NCBI GenBank assembly: GCA_037478855.1
Contig: JBBFLY010000004.1
Span: 1 to 64,000 of the forward strand
DNA length: 64,000 nucleotides
Origin: Rhabdothermincola sp037478855
GTDB taxonomy: Bacteria; Actinomycetota; Acidimicrobiia; Acidimicrobiales; Acidimicrobilacustridaceae
Direction of reading: 5' to 3'
The position numbers and the translations under genes are program-made. Below, in pieces: positions 41,225 to 49,062 of the stretch (position 1 is the stretch's first letter; each line of letters begins with the position of its first letter). Below the pieces are notes generated by a model that had not been told where the DNA came from, searched no databases, and saw only the letters and a list, made by a program, of their open reading frames with translations.

Positions 41225-41236
41225 GCACTACAGTGC
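41225..41236. promoter_or_regulatory. Palindrome overlapping a possible -10 before the ABC operon
   Basis: GCACTACAGTGC (5-bp arms) contains TACAGT, a possible -10, about 30 bp before the binding-protein start. No convincing -35. It could give the transporter its own promoter. Confidence 0.3.
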
Positions 41237-41265
41237 GGCCTCTTCACCACCGAGGGGGATGATCG

Positions 41266-42678
41266 GTGAGACTTCGTCTGCTGGTCGTGGGGCTCGCGTT
41301 CGCCGTGCTCGCCGCCGCGTGCGGCTCGCGGGCCTCCCGACAGGAGATCCAGGCAGCCGACGCGAAGTCGGCGTTGACCGGCAGTGCACAGGCTGGAGTC
41401 GGCGGGCCCTCCGCGCAGCCGGGAGGCAGCAGCCAGCCAGGCATGTTCGGCACCGTGCCCTCCCCGTGCGGGCCGGGTGACGCGTCGGGTGCCACCGATG
41501 TCGGGGTCACCGACACCGAGATCAAGGTGGTGACGATCGCCGATCCCGGTGGGCTCAAGCCAGGCTTGAACCAGGGCGTCTTCGACACCATGAAGGCGTT
41601 CGAGAAGTGGTGCAACGATCAGGGTGGGATCAACGGTCGCAAGCTGAAGGTCGAGCTGCGCGACGCGAAGCTGAGCGAGTACCAGGCCCAGGTGAAGTAC
41701 GCCTGCGACAACGCGCTGGCGATGGTGGGGAGCATGGGTGTGCTCGACCAGACCGGGGCTCAGGACCAGGTCGACTGCGGCCTGCCGAACGTGGTCGCCG
41801 CCGCAGTGAGCCCCGAGCAGACCGGCGCCGACTTCACCTTCCAGCCGCTGCCCAACCCGGTGACCTCCTATCTCGTGGGTCCCGCGCTCTGGGTGGCGAG
41901 GACCCATCCCGATGCGATCAGGAACGCTGCCGCCCTCCGCACGAAGCTGAGCATCACCGAGGTGCAGAGCAACCGGCTCATCGAGGCCTACCGGACCGCC
42001 GGGTTCAACTTCACCTACGTGGACTCGGCCAACATCGGCGAGTCGAACTGGGCCCCGATGGTGCTCTCGATGAAGAACCAGGGCGTCACGTTCATGACCC
42101 TCACGTCATCGTTCGAGGAGATCATCCCCCTCCAGCGCACGATGGCCCAGCAGGGCTTCGACCCAGTCGTGGAGCTGGAGGCGAACTTCTACAACCTCAA
42201 GTATCCGCAGGAGGCGGGCTCCGTCGCGGACGGCACCTACGTTCGGCTGACCACCTGGCCGTTCGAGGAGGCCGACCAGAACGCGGCGATGACCGAGTAC
42301 CTCCGGGCGCTGAATGCCGCAGTGCCCGGTGCGCAGCCGGAGCTGCTCGGCGTGCAGGCCTGGTCCGCGGCGCTGCTGTGGGCGACCGCGGTGAAGGATC
42401 TCGGCTCCAACGTCACCCGCAGCGCCCTGATCGAGCGGCTCTCCCAGATCCACCAGTGGGATGGCGGGGGTCTGCACGGCACCAGCGACCCCGGGGCCGG
42501 CAAGCCCGCGCCGTGCTTCATCGTGATGAAGGTCGAGGGCGGTGGGTTCGTCCGCGAGTACCCCAGGGCTGACGCCGATGCGCAGGTCTACGAGCGGGGC
42601 CGGGGATTCGACTGTGATCCAAGGAACGTCGTGGCGCTCACGGGGAACTACGGCTCGGGAGCGAAGGCCAGGCGGTAG
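41266..42678 (+). CDS. ABC transporter substrate-binding lipoprotein (LivK-type)
   Basis: A 470-aa lipoprotein. Signal peptide with lipobox LAAAC (Cys19), a Gly/Ser/Gln linker to about residue 75, then a type-I periplasmic-binding fold of the branched-chain amino-acid/amide family: TDTEIKVVTIADPGG, KWCNDQGGINGRKLKVELRDAKL, QNAAMTEYLRALNAAVPG. Such proteins bind amino acids, amides or carboxylates, and related ones bind aromatic acids. GTG start after GAGGGGGATGATCG. Its operon directly follows fadE26-fadE27, so a sterol-derived acid is a candidate ligand (inference). Confidence 0.88.
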   Translation: MRLRLLVVGLAFAVLAAACGSRASRQEIQAADAKSALTGSAQAGVGGPSAQPGGSSQPGMFGTVPSPCGPGDASGATDVGVTDTEIKVVTIADPGGLKPGLNQGVFDTMKAFEKWCNDQGGINGRKLKVELRDAKLSEYQAQVKYACDNALAMVGSMGVLDQTGAQDQVDCGLPNVVAAAVSPEQTGADFTFQPLPNPVTSYLVGPALWVARTHPDAIRNAAALRTKLSITEVQSNRLIEAYRTAGFNFTYVDSANIGESNWAPMVLSMKNQGVTFMTLTSSFEEIIPLQRTMAQQGFDPVVELEANFYNLKYPQEAGSVADGTYVRLTTWPFEEADQNAAMTEYLRALNAAVPGAQPELLGVQAWSAALLWATAVKDLGSNVTRSALIERLSQIHQWDGGGLHGTSDPGAGKPAPCFIVMKVEGGGFVREYPRADADAQVYERGRGFDCDPRNVVALTGNYGSGAKARR

Positions 42679-42686
42679 GGGACGCC

Positions 42687-44741
42687 ATGAGCGACTTCGT
42701 CTCCTTCACCATCCTCGGCCTGGTCACCGCGTCGGTGTACGCGGTGGCTGCGAGCGGCCTGGTGGTCACGTACACCACGTCGGGCATCTTCAACTTCGCC
42801 CACGGCGCCATCGGGATGATGGGTGCCTTCATGTACTGGCAGCTCCTCGACTGGGGTCTGCCCACGGCGGTGGCGATCGCTCTGGTGCTCCTCGTCATCG
42901 CGCCATTGGCCGGTGTGGTGATCGACCGGTTGATCATGCGGGGGCTCGAGGGCACCCCGGAGGTCACCAGGACCGTGGTCACGGTCGGCCTGCTGTTCGG
43001 CTTGATCGCACTCGCGCCGATCATCTGGCCGCCGAACCGCAACCGGATCGTCGGGGAGTTCTTCGGCGGGAGCAAGTTCCAGATCGGAGACGTCTTCGTC
43101 TCCTACCACCAGATCGTCGTCGTCGTCATCGCGGGCTTGGTGGCTGTTGGCCTGCGGTTGCTGCTCTACGAGACCAGGACCGGAATCGCCATGCGGGCGG
43201 TCGTCTCGAACCGCGACCTCGTGCGGCTCACCGGCGGCAGGCCTGACCGCGCATCGGCCACGAGCTGGGCGCTCGGCTGCTCGCTCGCTGCGCTGGCTGG
43301 GATCCTCATCGCCGACCGCGTTGGGCTGGAGGTGATGACCCTCACCCTGCTCGTGGTGAACGCCTATGCAGCGGCGATCGTCGGGCGTCTCGTGAGCCTG
43401 CCGATGACCTTCCTCGGGGCGGTGATCCTCGGACTCGCACAGTCCTACGCGGTGGGGTACCTCCCACAGAACCCCGATTGGCTCCCCCAAGGCATCGACA
43501 TCGTGACCTCGCTGCGGCTGGCCATCCCGGTGGTGATGCTGTTCATCGTCCTGCTGGTGCTGCCGCAGGCGCCCCTTCGCGCCCACGGGATCGTGCGGAG
43601 CAGGGAGGTCGTGGCCCGCCCCAGCATGCGGAGCGCCCTGATCGCCGGTGCCGTGCTGGTCGTCGGGGTGGGGATCATCTCAAGCTTCCTCGACGCGTCG
43701 CAGATCGCCTCGTGGAGCAAGGGACTGGCGTTCGCCATCATCATGGTGTCGCTCGTGCCTCTCACCGGCTACGGGGGGCAGATCTCGCTGGCCCAGATGA
43801 GCTTCGCCGGTCTCGGTGCCTACGCCATGGCGACCTGGGGATCGGGCGGCAGTCCCCTCGGCCTGCTCGGCGCCTGCGTGCTGCCGGCGCTCGTCGGTGC
43901 GCTGGTCGCATTGCCCGCGGTCCGTTTGAGAGGGATCTACCTGGCACTGGCCACACTGGCCTTCGCGGTGTTCATGGACCGCGTCGTCTTCACGCAGGAC
44001 GCGATGTTCCGAGGCGGGTCCAAGCCCATCGATCGGCTTTCGTTCCTCGGGATCAGCTTCGAGAGCGACCGCTCGTACATGATCCTGCTGGCGGTCGTCT
44101 TCGCGGCGGTCGGCATCGGCGTGGTCCACCTCCGTCTCGGGCCGTTCGGGCGTCGGCTGCAGGCCATGAAGGACAGCCCGGCCGCATGCGCCACCCTCGG
44201 CTTGAACCTGACCGTGACCAAGTTGCAGGTCTTCATGCTGTCGGCCGGGATCGCCGGCCTCGGCGGCGCCATGCTCGGAGGGCTGCAGAAGACGGCCACC
44301 GTGAGCCAGTACGACACCTTGCAGAGCCTGCCCGTGCTCCTGATGGCCGTGGCCGGTGGCATCGGGATGGTGAGCGGCGCGCTCTTCGGCGGGGTGCTCT
44401 ACGCCTCGTTCCCGGTCATCTCGGAGGCCGTCCCGCCGCTCGCCAACCTCTTGAAGGTGGCTCCCGGTCTGATCGGCATGAGCCTCGGTCGCAACCCGAA
44501 CGGCGCGGTGAGCGAGATCCTGATCCAGGCGGAGGCGATCCGTCGCCGGCTCGGCCGCGCCGGGCGGGACGAGCGGGCGGCAGCGGGAGCGTCGGAGCGC
44601 CCGAAACGGCTTGTCGATCCGGTGGCCGACATCGAGCTGCTGGGGGTCGACCGCCCCTTCACCCCTGCCGATCTCGCCCTGATCGACGAGATGCTCGGAC
44701 TCGACGAGGAGGAGCTGGCCCGTGGCGCTGCTCGAGGTTAA
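42687..44741 (+). CDS. Fused LivH-LivM ABC permease
   Basis: A 684-aa permease joining both LIV-type membrane subunits in one chain. Residues 1-290 resemble LivH (TYTTSGIFNFAHGAIGMMGAF, ETRTGIAMRAVVSN). Residues 320-610 resemble LivM (LVPLTGYGGQISLAQMSFAGLGAYAMA, GPFGRRLQAMKDSPAACATLG). About 16 hydrophobic segments are visible. A charged C-terminal tail of about 70 residues follows and is not standard. ATG 42687 follows GGGG. Its last 20 nt overlap the LivG start, indicating coupling. Confidence 0.9.
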   Translation: MSDFVSFTILGLVTASVYAVAASGLVVTYTTSGIFNFAHGAIGMMGAFMYWQLLDWGLPTAVAIALVLLVIAPLAGVVIDRLIMRGLEGTPEVTRTVVTVGLLFGLIALAPIIWPPNRNRIVGEFFGGSKFQIGDVFVSYHQIVVVVIAGLVAVGLRLLLYETRTGIAMRAVVSNRDLVRLTGGRPDRASATSWALGCSLAALAGILIADRVGLEVMTLTLLVVNAYAAAIVGRLVSLPMTFLGAVILGLAQSYAVGYLPQNPDWLPQGIDIVTSLRLAIPVVMLFIVLLVLPQAPLRAHGIVRSREVVARPSMRSALIAGAVLVVGVGIISSFLDASQIASWSKGLAFAIIMVSLVPLTGYGGQISLAQMSFAGLGAYAMATWGSGGSPLGLLGACVLPALVGALVALPAVRLRGIYLALATLAFAVFMDRVVFTQDAMFRGGSKPIDRLSFLGISFESDRSYMILLAVVFAAVGIGVVHLRLGPFGRRLQAMKDSPAACATLGLNLTVTKLQVFMLSAGIAGLGGAMLGGLQKTATVSQYDTLQSLPVLLMAVAGGIGMVSGALFGGVLYASFPVISEAVPPLANLLKVAPGLIGMSLGRNPNGAVSEILIQAEAIRRRLGRAGRDERAAAGASERPKRLVDPVADIELLGVDRPFTPADLALIDEMLGLDEEELARGAARG

Positions 44742-45456
44742 GGAGCTCAGCGTCAGCTACGGGGGCCAGCGCGCGCTCGATCGCGTCTCGCTCGAGGTCG
44801 ACGCGGGGCGGGTGACCGGCCTGATCGGCCCGAACGGCGCAGGCAAGACGACGCTGTTCAACGCCATCACGGGCCTGGCGAGCCCCGTCTCGGGTCGGGT
44901 GCTGCTCAACGGCATCGATGTCACCGAGTCGGCTCCGCACGATCGGGCGCAGCGGGGCCTGGCCCGGACCTTCCAGCGCTTGGAGCTGTTTGGGTCGCTC
45001 ACCGCGCGGGAGAACCTCCAGGTCGCCGCTGAGATCCCGCGGCGGTGGGGCTCCTCTGCCGAGAGTCCTGACGCCCGGGTGGAGGCGGTGATCGAGCTGG
45101 TGGGCATGCAGTCCTTCGCCGACACCCGAGCCGACGTGCTCACCACCGGGCAGGCCCGGCTGCTCGAGCTGGCTCGGGCGTTGGTGACCAGGCCGAAGGT
45201 GCTGCTGCTCGACGAGCCGGCGTCAGGTCTCGACTCCTCCGAGACGGAGGGGTTCGCCCGCCTGCTCGGCACGCTCACGGGCAACGGCACTGCGCTCCTG
45301 CTGGTCGAGCACGACATGCCTCTCGTGATGCGCGCCTGCCAGCGCATCTTCGTGCTCGATCATGGGCGCATGATCGCGGACGGGCCCCCGGAGCAGATCC
45401 AGCGGGATCCTGCGGTGATCGAGGCGTACCTGGGTCCGATGGGGGTCGAGGCATGA
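44722..45456 (+). CDS. livG: ABC transporter ATP-binding protein (LivG-type)
   Basis: A 244-aa ATPase. Walker A is GPNGAGKTT, Walker B is VLLLDEPASGL, the H-loop is LVEHDMPL and the LIV-type insert is ARTFQRLELFGSLT. The signature motif reads LTTGQARLLELARAL, with LTTGQ in place of LSGGQ, a change that may weaken or bias ATP hydrolysis. It starts at GTG 44722, inside the end of the permease gene, after GAGGAGGAG. It works with LivF and the fused permease. Confidence 0.9.
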   Translation: MALLEVKELSVSYGGQRALDRVSLEVDAGRVTGLIGPNGAGKTTLFNAITGLASPVSGRVLLNGIDVTESAPHDRAQRGLARTFQRLELFGSLTARENLQVAAEIPRRWGSSAESPDARVEAVIELVGMQSFADTRADVLTTGQARLLELARALVTRPKVLLLDEPASGLDSSETEGFARLLGTLTGNGTALLLVEHDMPLVMRACQRIFVLDHGRMIADGPPEQIQRDPAVIEAYLGPMGVEA

Positions 45457-46178
45457 CCTCCCGTGCCGCCGTCCCGGAGACCCCGCTCCTCGAGCTCCAC
45501 GACGTGCACGCGGCCTACGGGCGCATCGAGGTGCTCCACGGCGTCAACCTGTCCGTGCCGGAAGGTGCGGTCGTGGCGCTGCTCGGGCCGAACGGTGCGG
45601 GCAAGACGACCACGATCAACGTCTGCAGTGGACTCATGGCGCCCACCAGGGGAGCGGTCTACCTCGCGGGCCGGCGGATCAACGGAGCGTCCGCCGATCA
45701 GTTGGCGAGGGCGGGGCTGTGCACGATCCCGGAGGGGCGAAGCGTCTTCCCGAACCTGACCGTCGAGGAGAACCTGGCGATGGTGACCCTCGCCGGGCGG
45801 CGATCGTTCGCCGAGGTGCTCGACGAGAGCTACGGACGCTTTCCACGGCTGAAGGAGCGTCGCCGCCAGCTGGCGGGCACGCTCTCGGGTGGGGAGCAGC
45901 AGATGCTGGCGCTGGCACGCGGACTGGCGAGCGATCCGGCACTGCTGCTGCTCGACGAGCTGTCGATGGGCCTCGCACCCCTCATCGTCGAGGAACTCTA
46001 CGACGCCGTTCGTCAGATCGCGCGGACCGGTGTCTCGATCCTGGTCGTGGAGCAGTTCGCGCGAACGGTCCTGGGCGTCGCCGACCTGGCGGCGATCATG
46101 TTGCACGGTCAGGTCGTGAAGGTGGGGGACCCGCGCGAGCTGGAAGCGGAGCTGTCCGCCGCGTACCTCGGGGTCTGA
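45453..46178 (+). CDS. livF: ABC transporter ATP-binding protein (LivF-type)
   Basis: A 241-aa ATPase with Walker A GPNGAGKTT, signature LSGGEQQMLALARGL, Walker B LLLLDELSMGLAPLIVEELY and H-loop VVEQFA. It is a standard LivF. ATG overlaps the LivG stop (ATGA). With LivG it forms an asymmetric nucleotide-binding pair in which only this subunit has the canonical signature. It ends 63 nt before the small membrane-protein gene. Confidence 0.92.
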   Translation: MTSRAAVPETPLLELHDVHAAYGRIEVLHGVNLSVPEGAVVALLGPNGAGKTTTINVCSGLMAPTRGAVYLAGRRINGASADQLARAGLCTIPEGRSVFPNLTVEENLAMVTLAGRRSFAEVLDESYGRFPRLKERRRQLAGTLSGGEQQMLALARGLASDPALLLLDELSMGLAPLIVEELYDAVRQIARTGVSILVVEQFARTVLGVADLAAIMLHGQVVKVGDPRELEAELSAAYLGV

Positions 46179-46241
46179 CGGCGGTTCGGGGTTGATCGGT
46201 CGGAGGAGACCTGCCCGTCACGGGCGCACATTGGAGGAGCG

Positions 46242-46643
46242 ATGGAGAGCAACCGGCAACGGATCGAGGAGTTCAAGCAGGAGCTGGCGTCGATGGACCT
46301 TCGCCCACCGGAGGACTCCCAGGAGCGTCTCTGGCTGATCGCCGGGATGGTGCTGCCGCTGCTCGGGTTGGTCGCCATCTTCATCGGCTGGTGGGGCGCG
46401 TCGGGCACGGTGTATCCGGCCGAGCAGTTTCCGTACCTGATCTCCGGTGGTCTGCTCGGCGTGGGCCTGATCACGGCTGGTGCTGCCCTGTTCGTCCGCT
46501 ACTCGCTCACCCGCTACCTCCGGTTCTGGCTGATCCGTCTGGTGTACGAGCACCGGGCCCAGACCGATCGAACGGTCGAGGCGCTTCAGAGCATCGAAGC
46601 GCTGCTGCGATCAGCGATCAGGCCCCGTCAGAAGGCGGACTAG
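46242..46643 (+). CDS. Small two-TM membrane protein
   Basis: A 133-aa protein with two predicted helices at about residues 30-52 and 66-88, a short acidic N-terminus and a basic, helical C-terminal tail (RTVEALQSIEALLRSAI). GGAGGAGCG precedes the ATG. I do not recognise the family. It lies between livF and an SDR in the same direction and with short gaps, so it may be an accessory of either. Confidence 0.75.
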   Translation: MESNRQRIEEFKQELASMDLRPPEDSQERLWLIAGMVLPLLGLVAIFIGWWGASGTVYPAEQFPYLISGGLLGVGLITAGAALFVRYSLTRYLRFWLIRLVYEHRAQTDRTVEALQSIEALLRSAIRPRQKAD

Positions 46644-46646
46644 GCC

Positions 46647-47414
46647 ATGCCCTTCACGGGTCGCACCGCGCTGATCACGGGCGCGGGTAGCGGCATGGGG
46701 CAGTTGTCAGCGTGGCGGTTGGCGGCGGCCGGAGTCGAGGTCGCGGCGATCGACGTCGACGAGCCTGGGTTGGAACGCACCGCTCGCCACGCACCGCAGA
46801 TCGTGCCGATCGTCTGCGACGTGCGGGACCACGACGCCGTCGCACGTGTCGTACGTGACTTCGAAGCCGAGCACGGGCCGCTCGACCGAGTGGTCAACGC
46901 GGCGGCGGTCGCGCCCGGAGGCCGGTTGGTGGAGCAGCCGATCGAAGAGATCGAGCAGGTCTTCGCGGTCAACGTGGTCGGGCTGATGAACGTGACCCGG
47001 TTGACGCTGCCGGGGATGCTCGAGCGTGGTCGGGGTGATCTGATCCAGTACGGATCCCTGGCCGGCTGGCTGCCGAGCCAGCGGCTCGGGGCGTACTCCG
47101 CCAGCAAGGCGGCGGTGGTGTCGCTCACCGAGACGCTCTGGCACGAGCATCAGGGTTCCGGGGTGCGGATCGTGTGCGTGTGTCCGCCGGTGGTCGACAC
47201 GCCACTGCTCGATCGCATCGGCGATCGGGGGCCCCGGGCGCTGGCACGCACCCGGCGCATCCGGCCGGAGGAGGTGCTCGACAGCATCGAACAGGCGCTC
47301 GACGAGGGCCGGCTCTTCGCGTTCCCGGGTCGTGGCACGACCTCCCTGTGGCGACTGCGGCGCTTGGCGCCGAGCGTCATCTGGAGGCGCATCGACGCGC
47401 TCGAGCGATCGTGA
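46647..47414 (+). CDS. Short-chain dehydrogenase/reductase
   Basis: A 255-aa SDR: TGAGSGMGQLSAWRLA, AIDVDE (NAD-type Asp), NAAAVAPGG in place of NNAG, QYGSLAGWLPS, and AYSASKAAVVSLT. The C-terminal part (PVVDTPLLDRIG and a basic tail) is of the kind found in SDRs that lack the classical VDGG ending. It starts 3 nt after the preceding stop. The substrate is unknown. It converges on the acetoacetate decarboxylase-like gene. Confidence 0.87.
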   Translation: MPFTGRTALITGAGSGMGQLSAWRLAAAGVEVAAIDVDEPGLERTARHAPQIVPIVCDVRDHDAVARVVRDFEAEHGPLDRVVNAAAVAPGGRLVEQPIEEIEQVFAVNVVGLMNVTRLTLPGMLERGRGDLIQYGSLAGWLPSQRLGAYSASKAAVVSLTETLWHEHQGSGVRIVCVCPPVVDTPLLDRIGDRGPRALARTRRIRPEEVLDSIEQALDEGRLFAFPGRGTTSLWRLRRLAPSVIWRRIDALERS

Positions 47415-47486
47415 GCGGTTGACCCGCAGGGCCCGTCGATGCAGGGCCGCGGCGTTTGAGCGGCGTGCTGTCGGCAGGCTCCCTGA

Positions 47487-48230
47487 TCAGCGTGGGACGA
47501 TCTCGGGCGCGCCGAAGCTGGCCGACATGATGGGCGTGCCCGAGGTCATGAGCGCGGCTTTGGGCAGTCCGAGGGACCGCAGCTCCTCGGCCATCGGGTG
47601 GCCGCCGCCGAGCTGCAGGGTGGCGCCTCCGGGTCGGGCGCGCAGGCGGCGACTGCGGGTGACCCACGGGGTGCGGCGCAGTACGCCGTCGCACCAGGAG
47701 TAGCAGGCCATCTGCATCTCCCCACCCGGCAGGGGGATCCATCCCGGTGCCACGTCGAAGGTCAGCACGGGCTCGCCGTTCTCGGTGATCCGACAGTGGG
47801 TGTGGCCGGCGCGCTCCACGTAGTCGATGTCGGTCACCCACTTCGGGAACCCCCACAGGCCGCGGCCGACCCTGCAGGTGAACTCCTGGTTGACCGGCAG
47901 CCGGTGGATGAACGTCGTGACCCGCCGGAGGGACGGGCGGTGACCCGGACCCGCATCGTGGGGTTCGACCACGAAGGCCACTGCGAACTCGTGGTAGGGA
48001 CCGAGGTCGTTGTCGGTGTACTGCACCGCGGACAGCGCGCAGACGGCCCGGCCACCGCGTTGGCGGACCACCCGTAGGCCTGAGTAGTCGATGAGCGCCT
48101 GCGCTGCGTCGCCGTCTACGAGGTACTGCGCGGCCACCATCTTGGCCGAGCGGACCTCCACCGGCACCGCGATCTGCTCACCATCGAGTTCGAAGCGGTC
48201 GGTCGATGTGGCTCGTTCCGTGAGGGTCAC
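47487..48230 (-). CDS. Acetoacetate decarboxylase-like protein
   Basis: A 247-aa protein with the acetoacetate decarboxylase superfamily layout: YHEFAVAFVVEP, FIHRLPVNQEFTCRVGRGLWGFPKWV and VLTFDVAPGWIPLPGGEMQMACYSW. GFPK resembles the region that carries the Schiff-base lysine in true decarboxylases, but not all superfamily members decarboxylate. The GTG start is leaderless (TAGCCT 6 nt upstream on the minus strand). A KstR-type box overlaps that hexamer. It may act on a beta-keto acid or catalyse aldol/dehydration chemistry. Confidence 0.8.
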   Translation of the reverse strand: MTLTERATSTDRFELDGEQIAVPVEVRSAKMVAAQYLVDGDAAQALIDYSGLRVVRQRGGRAVCALSAVQYTDNDLGPYHEFAVAFVVEPHDAGPGHRPSLRRVTTFIHRLPVNQEFTCRVGRGLWGFPKWVTDIDYVERAGHTHCRITENGEPVLTFDVAPGWIPLPGGEMQMACYSWCDGVLRRTPWVTRSRRLRARPGGATLQLGGGHPMAEELRSLGLPKAALMTSGTPIMSASFGAPEIVPR

Positions 48231-48236
48231 AGCACC

Positions 48237-48242
48237 AGGCTA
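48237..48242 (-). promoter_or_regulatory. Leaderless -10 (TAGCCT) for the decarboxylase-like gene
   Basis: TAGCCT on the minus strand, 6 nt before GTG. Its first two bases are shared with KstR-type site 7, so operator binding would mask the promoter. Confidence 0.55.
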
Positions 48243-48254
48243 GAACACGTTCCA
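48241..48254. promoter_or_regulatory. KstR-type operator, site 7
   Basis: TAGAACACGTTCCA, fitting TnnAACnnGTTnnA, between the divergent decarboxylase-like gene and SDR-LLM operon. Confidence 0.7.
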
Positions 48255-48297
48255 CTACGCTGCCGCCTGTGCGGAGCACCCAGATGAGGAGGGCGTG

Positions 48298-49062
48298 ATG
48301 AGGACGGTGGTGATCACCGGTTCGGCGTCGGGCATGGGGGCGGCCATCCGGCACCGGCTCGAGGCGGACGGGGACCGGGTGATCGGCATCGACCTGCAGG
48401 GCGAGGACATCGACGCCGACCTCTCCACGCCCGATGGTCGGGGCGCGGCGGTGGAAGCGGTAGCCGAGATGAGCGGGCGACGGGTCGACGCGTTCGTGGC
48501 CTGCGCGGGACTCGGCCCCACCGTCAGGCCCACCTCGCGGATCGTGGCGGTCAACTACTTCGGCGCGGTGCGCTTGCTCGACGAGCTGCTCCCGATGCTC
48601 GCCGCCGGCTCGTCGCCCGCAGCGGTCGCCATCTCATCGAACTCGATCGGTCTGGTGCCGATGGACGACACCTCCCTCATCGATGCGATGCTCGCAGGTG
48701 ACGAACCGGCGGCGCTGGAGCTGGCCGCCCGCTTCGACGGTGCGTCGGTGTACGGCATGACGAAGCACGCCCTCGCCCGTGCGGTGCGCCGCAGGGCACA
48801 GAGCTGGGGTGAGCGTGGCGTGCGGCTCAACGCCATCGCGCCGGGACCGGTGCTGACCCCCCTGTTGCAGCAGTCGCTCGACGATCCCACCCTCGGGCCG
48901 TTGGTCGACGCCCTGCCCGTGCCGCTCGGGCGACGAGCCCGACCCGATGAGATCGCCGGGCTCGTCGCCGTGCTGCTCTCCCCGGTCGCCGGGTTCGTGC
49001 ACGGCAGCCTCCTGTTCGTCGACGGAGGCACGGACGCGCTGGTGCGCCCCGACCATGTCTGA
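48298..49062 (+). CDS. Short-chain dehydrogenase/reductase (shortened type)
   Basis: A 254-aa SDR: TGSASGMGAAIRHRLEADG, GIDLQG (Asp after strand 2), then ACAGLGPTV, AISSNSIGLVPM and SVYGMTKHALARAVRRRA with Tyr and Lys. The segment between strands 2 and 3 is short, as in some 3-alpha-hydroxysteroid dehydrogenase-like SDRs. The C-terminus has VHGSLLFVDGGTDAL. ATG 48298 follows GAGGAGG. It overlaps the LLM gene by 8 nt if that begins at 49055. Confidence 0.86.
   Translation: MRTVVITGSASGMGAAIRHRLEADGDRVIGIDLQGEDIDADLSTPDGRGAAVEAVAEMSGRRVDAFVACAGLGPTVRPTSRIVAVNYFGAVRLLDELLPMLAAGSSPAAVAISSNSIGLVPMDDTSLIDAMLAGDEPAALELAARFDGASVYGMTKHALARAVRRRAQSWGERGVRLNAIAPGPVLTPLLQQSLDDPTLGPLVDALPVPLGRRARPDEIAGLVAVLLSPVAGFVHGSLLFVDGGTDALVRPDHV

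Noticed and set aside
46179..46200. TGACGGCGGTTCG after livF as a TGACG-type operator
   Set aside because: The right arm does not match CGTCA, and it is not at a good position for the next start.
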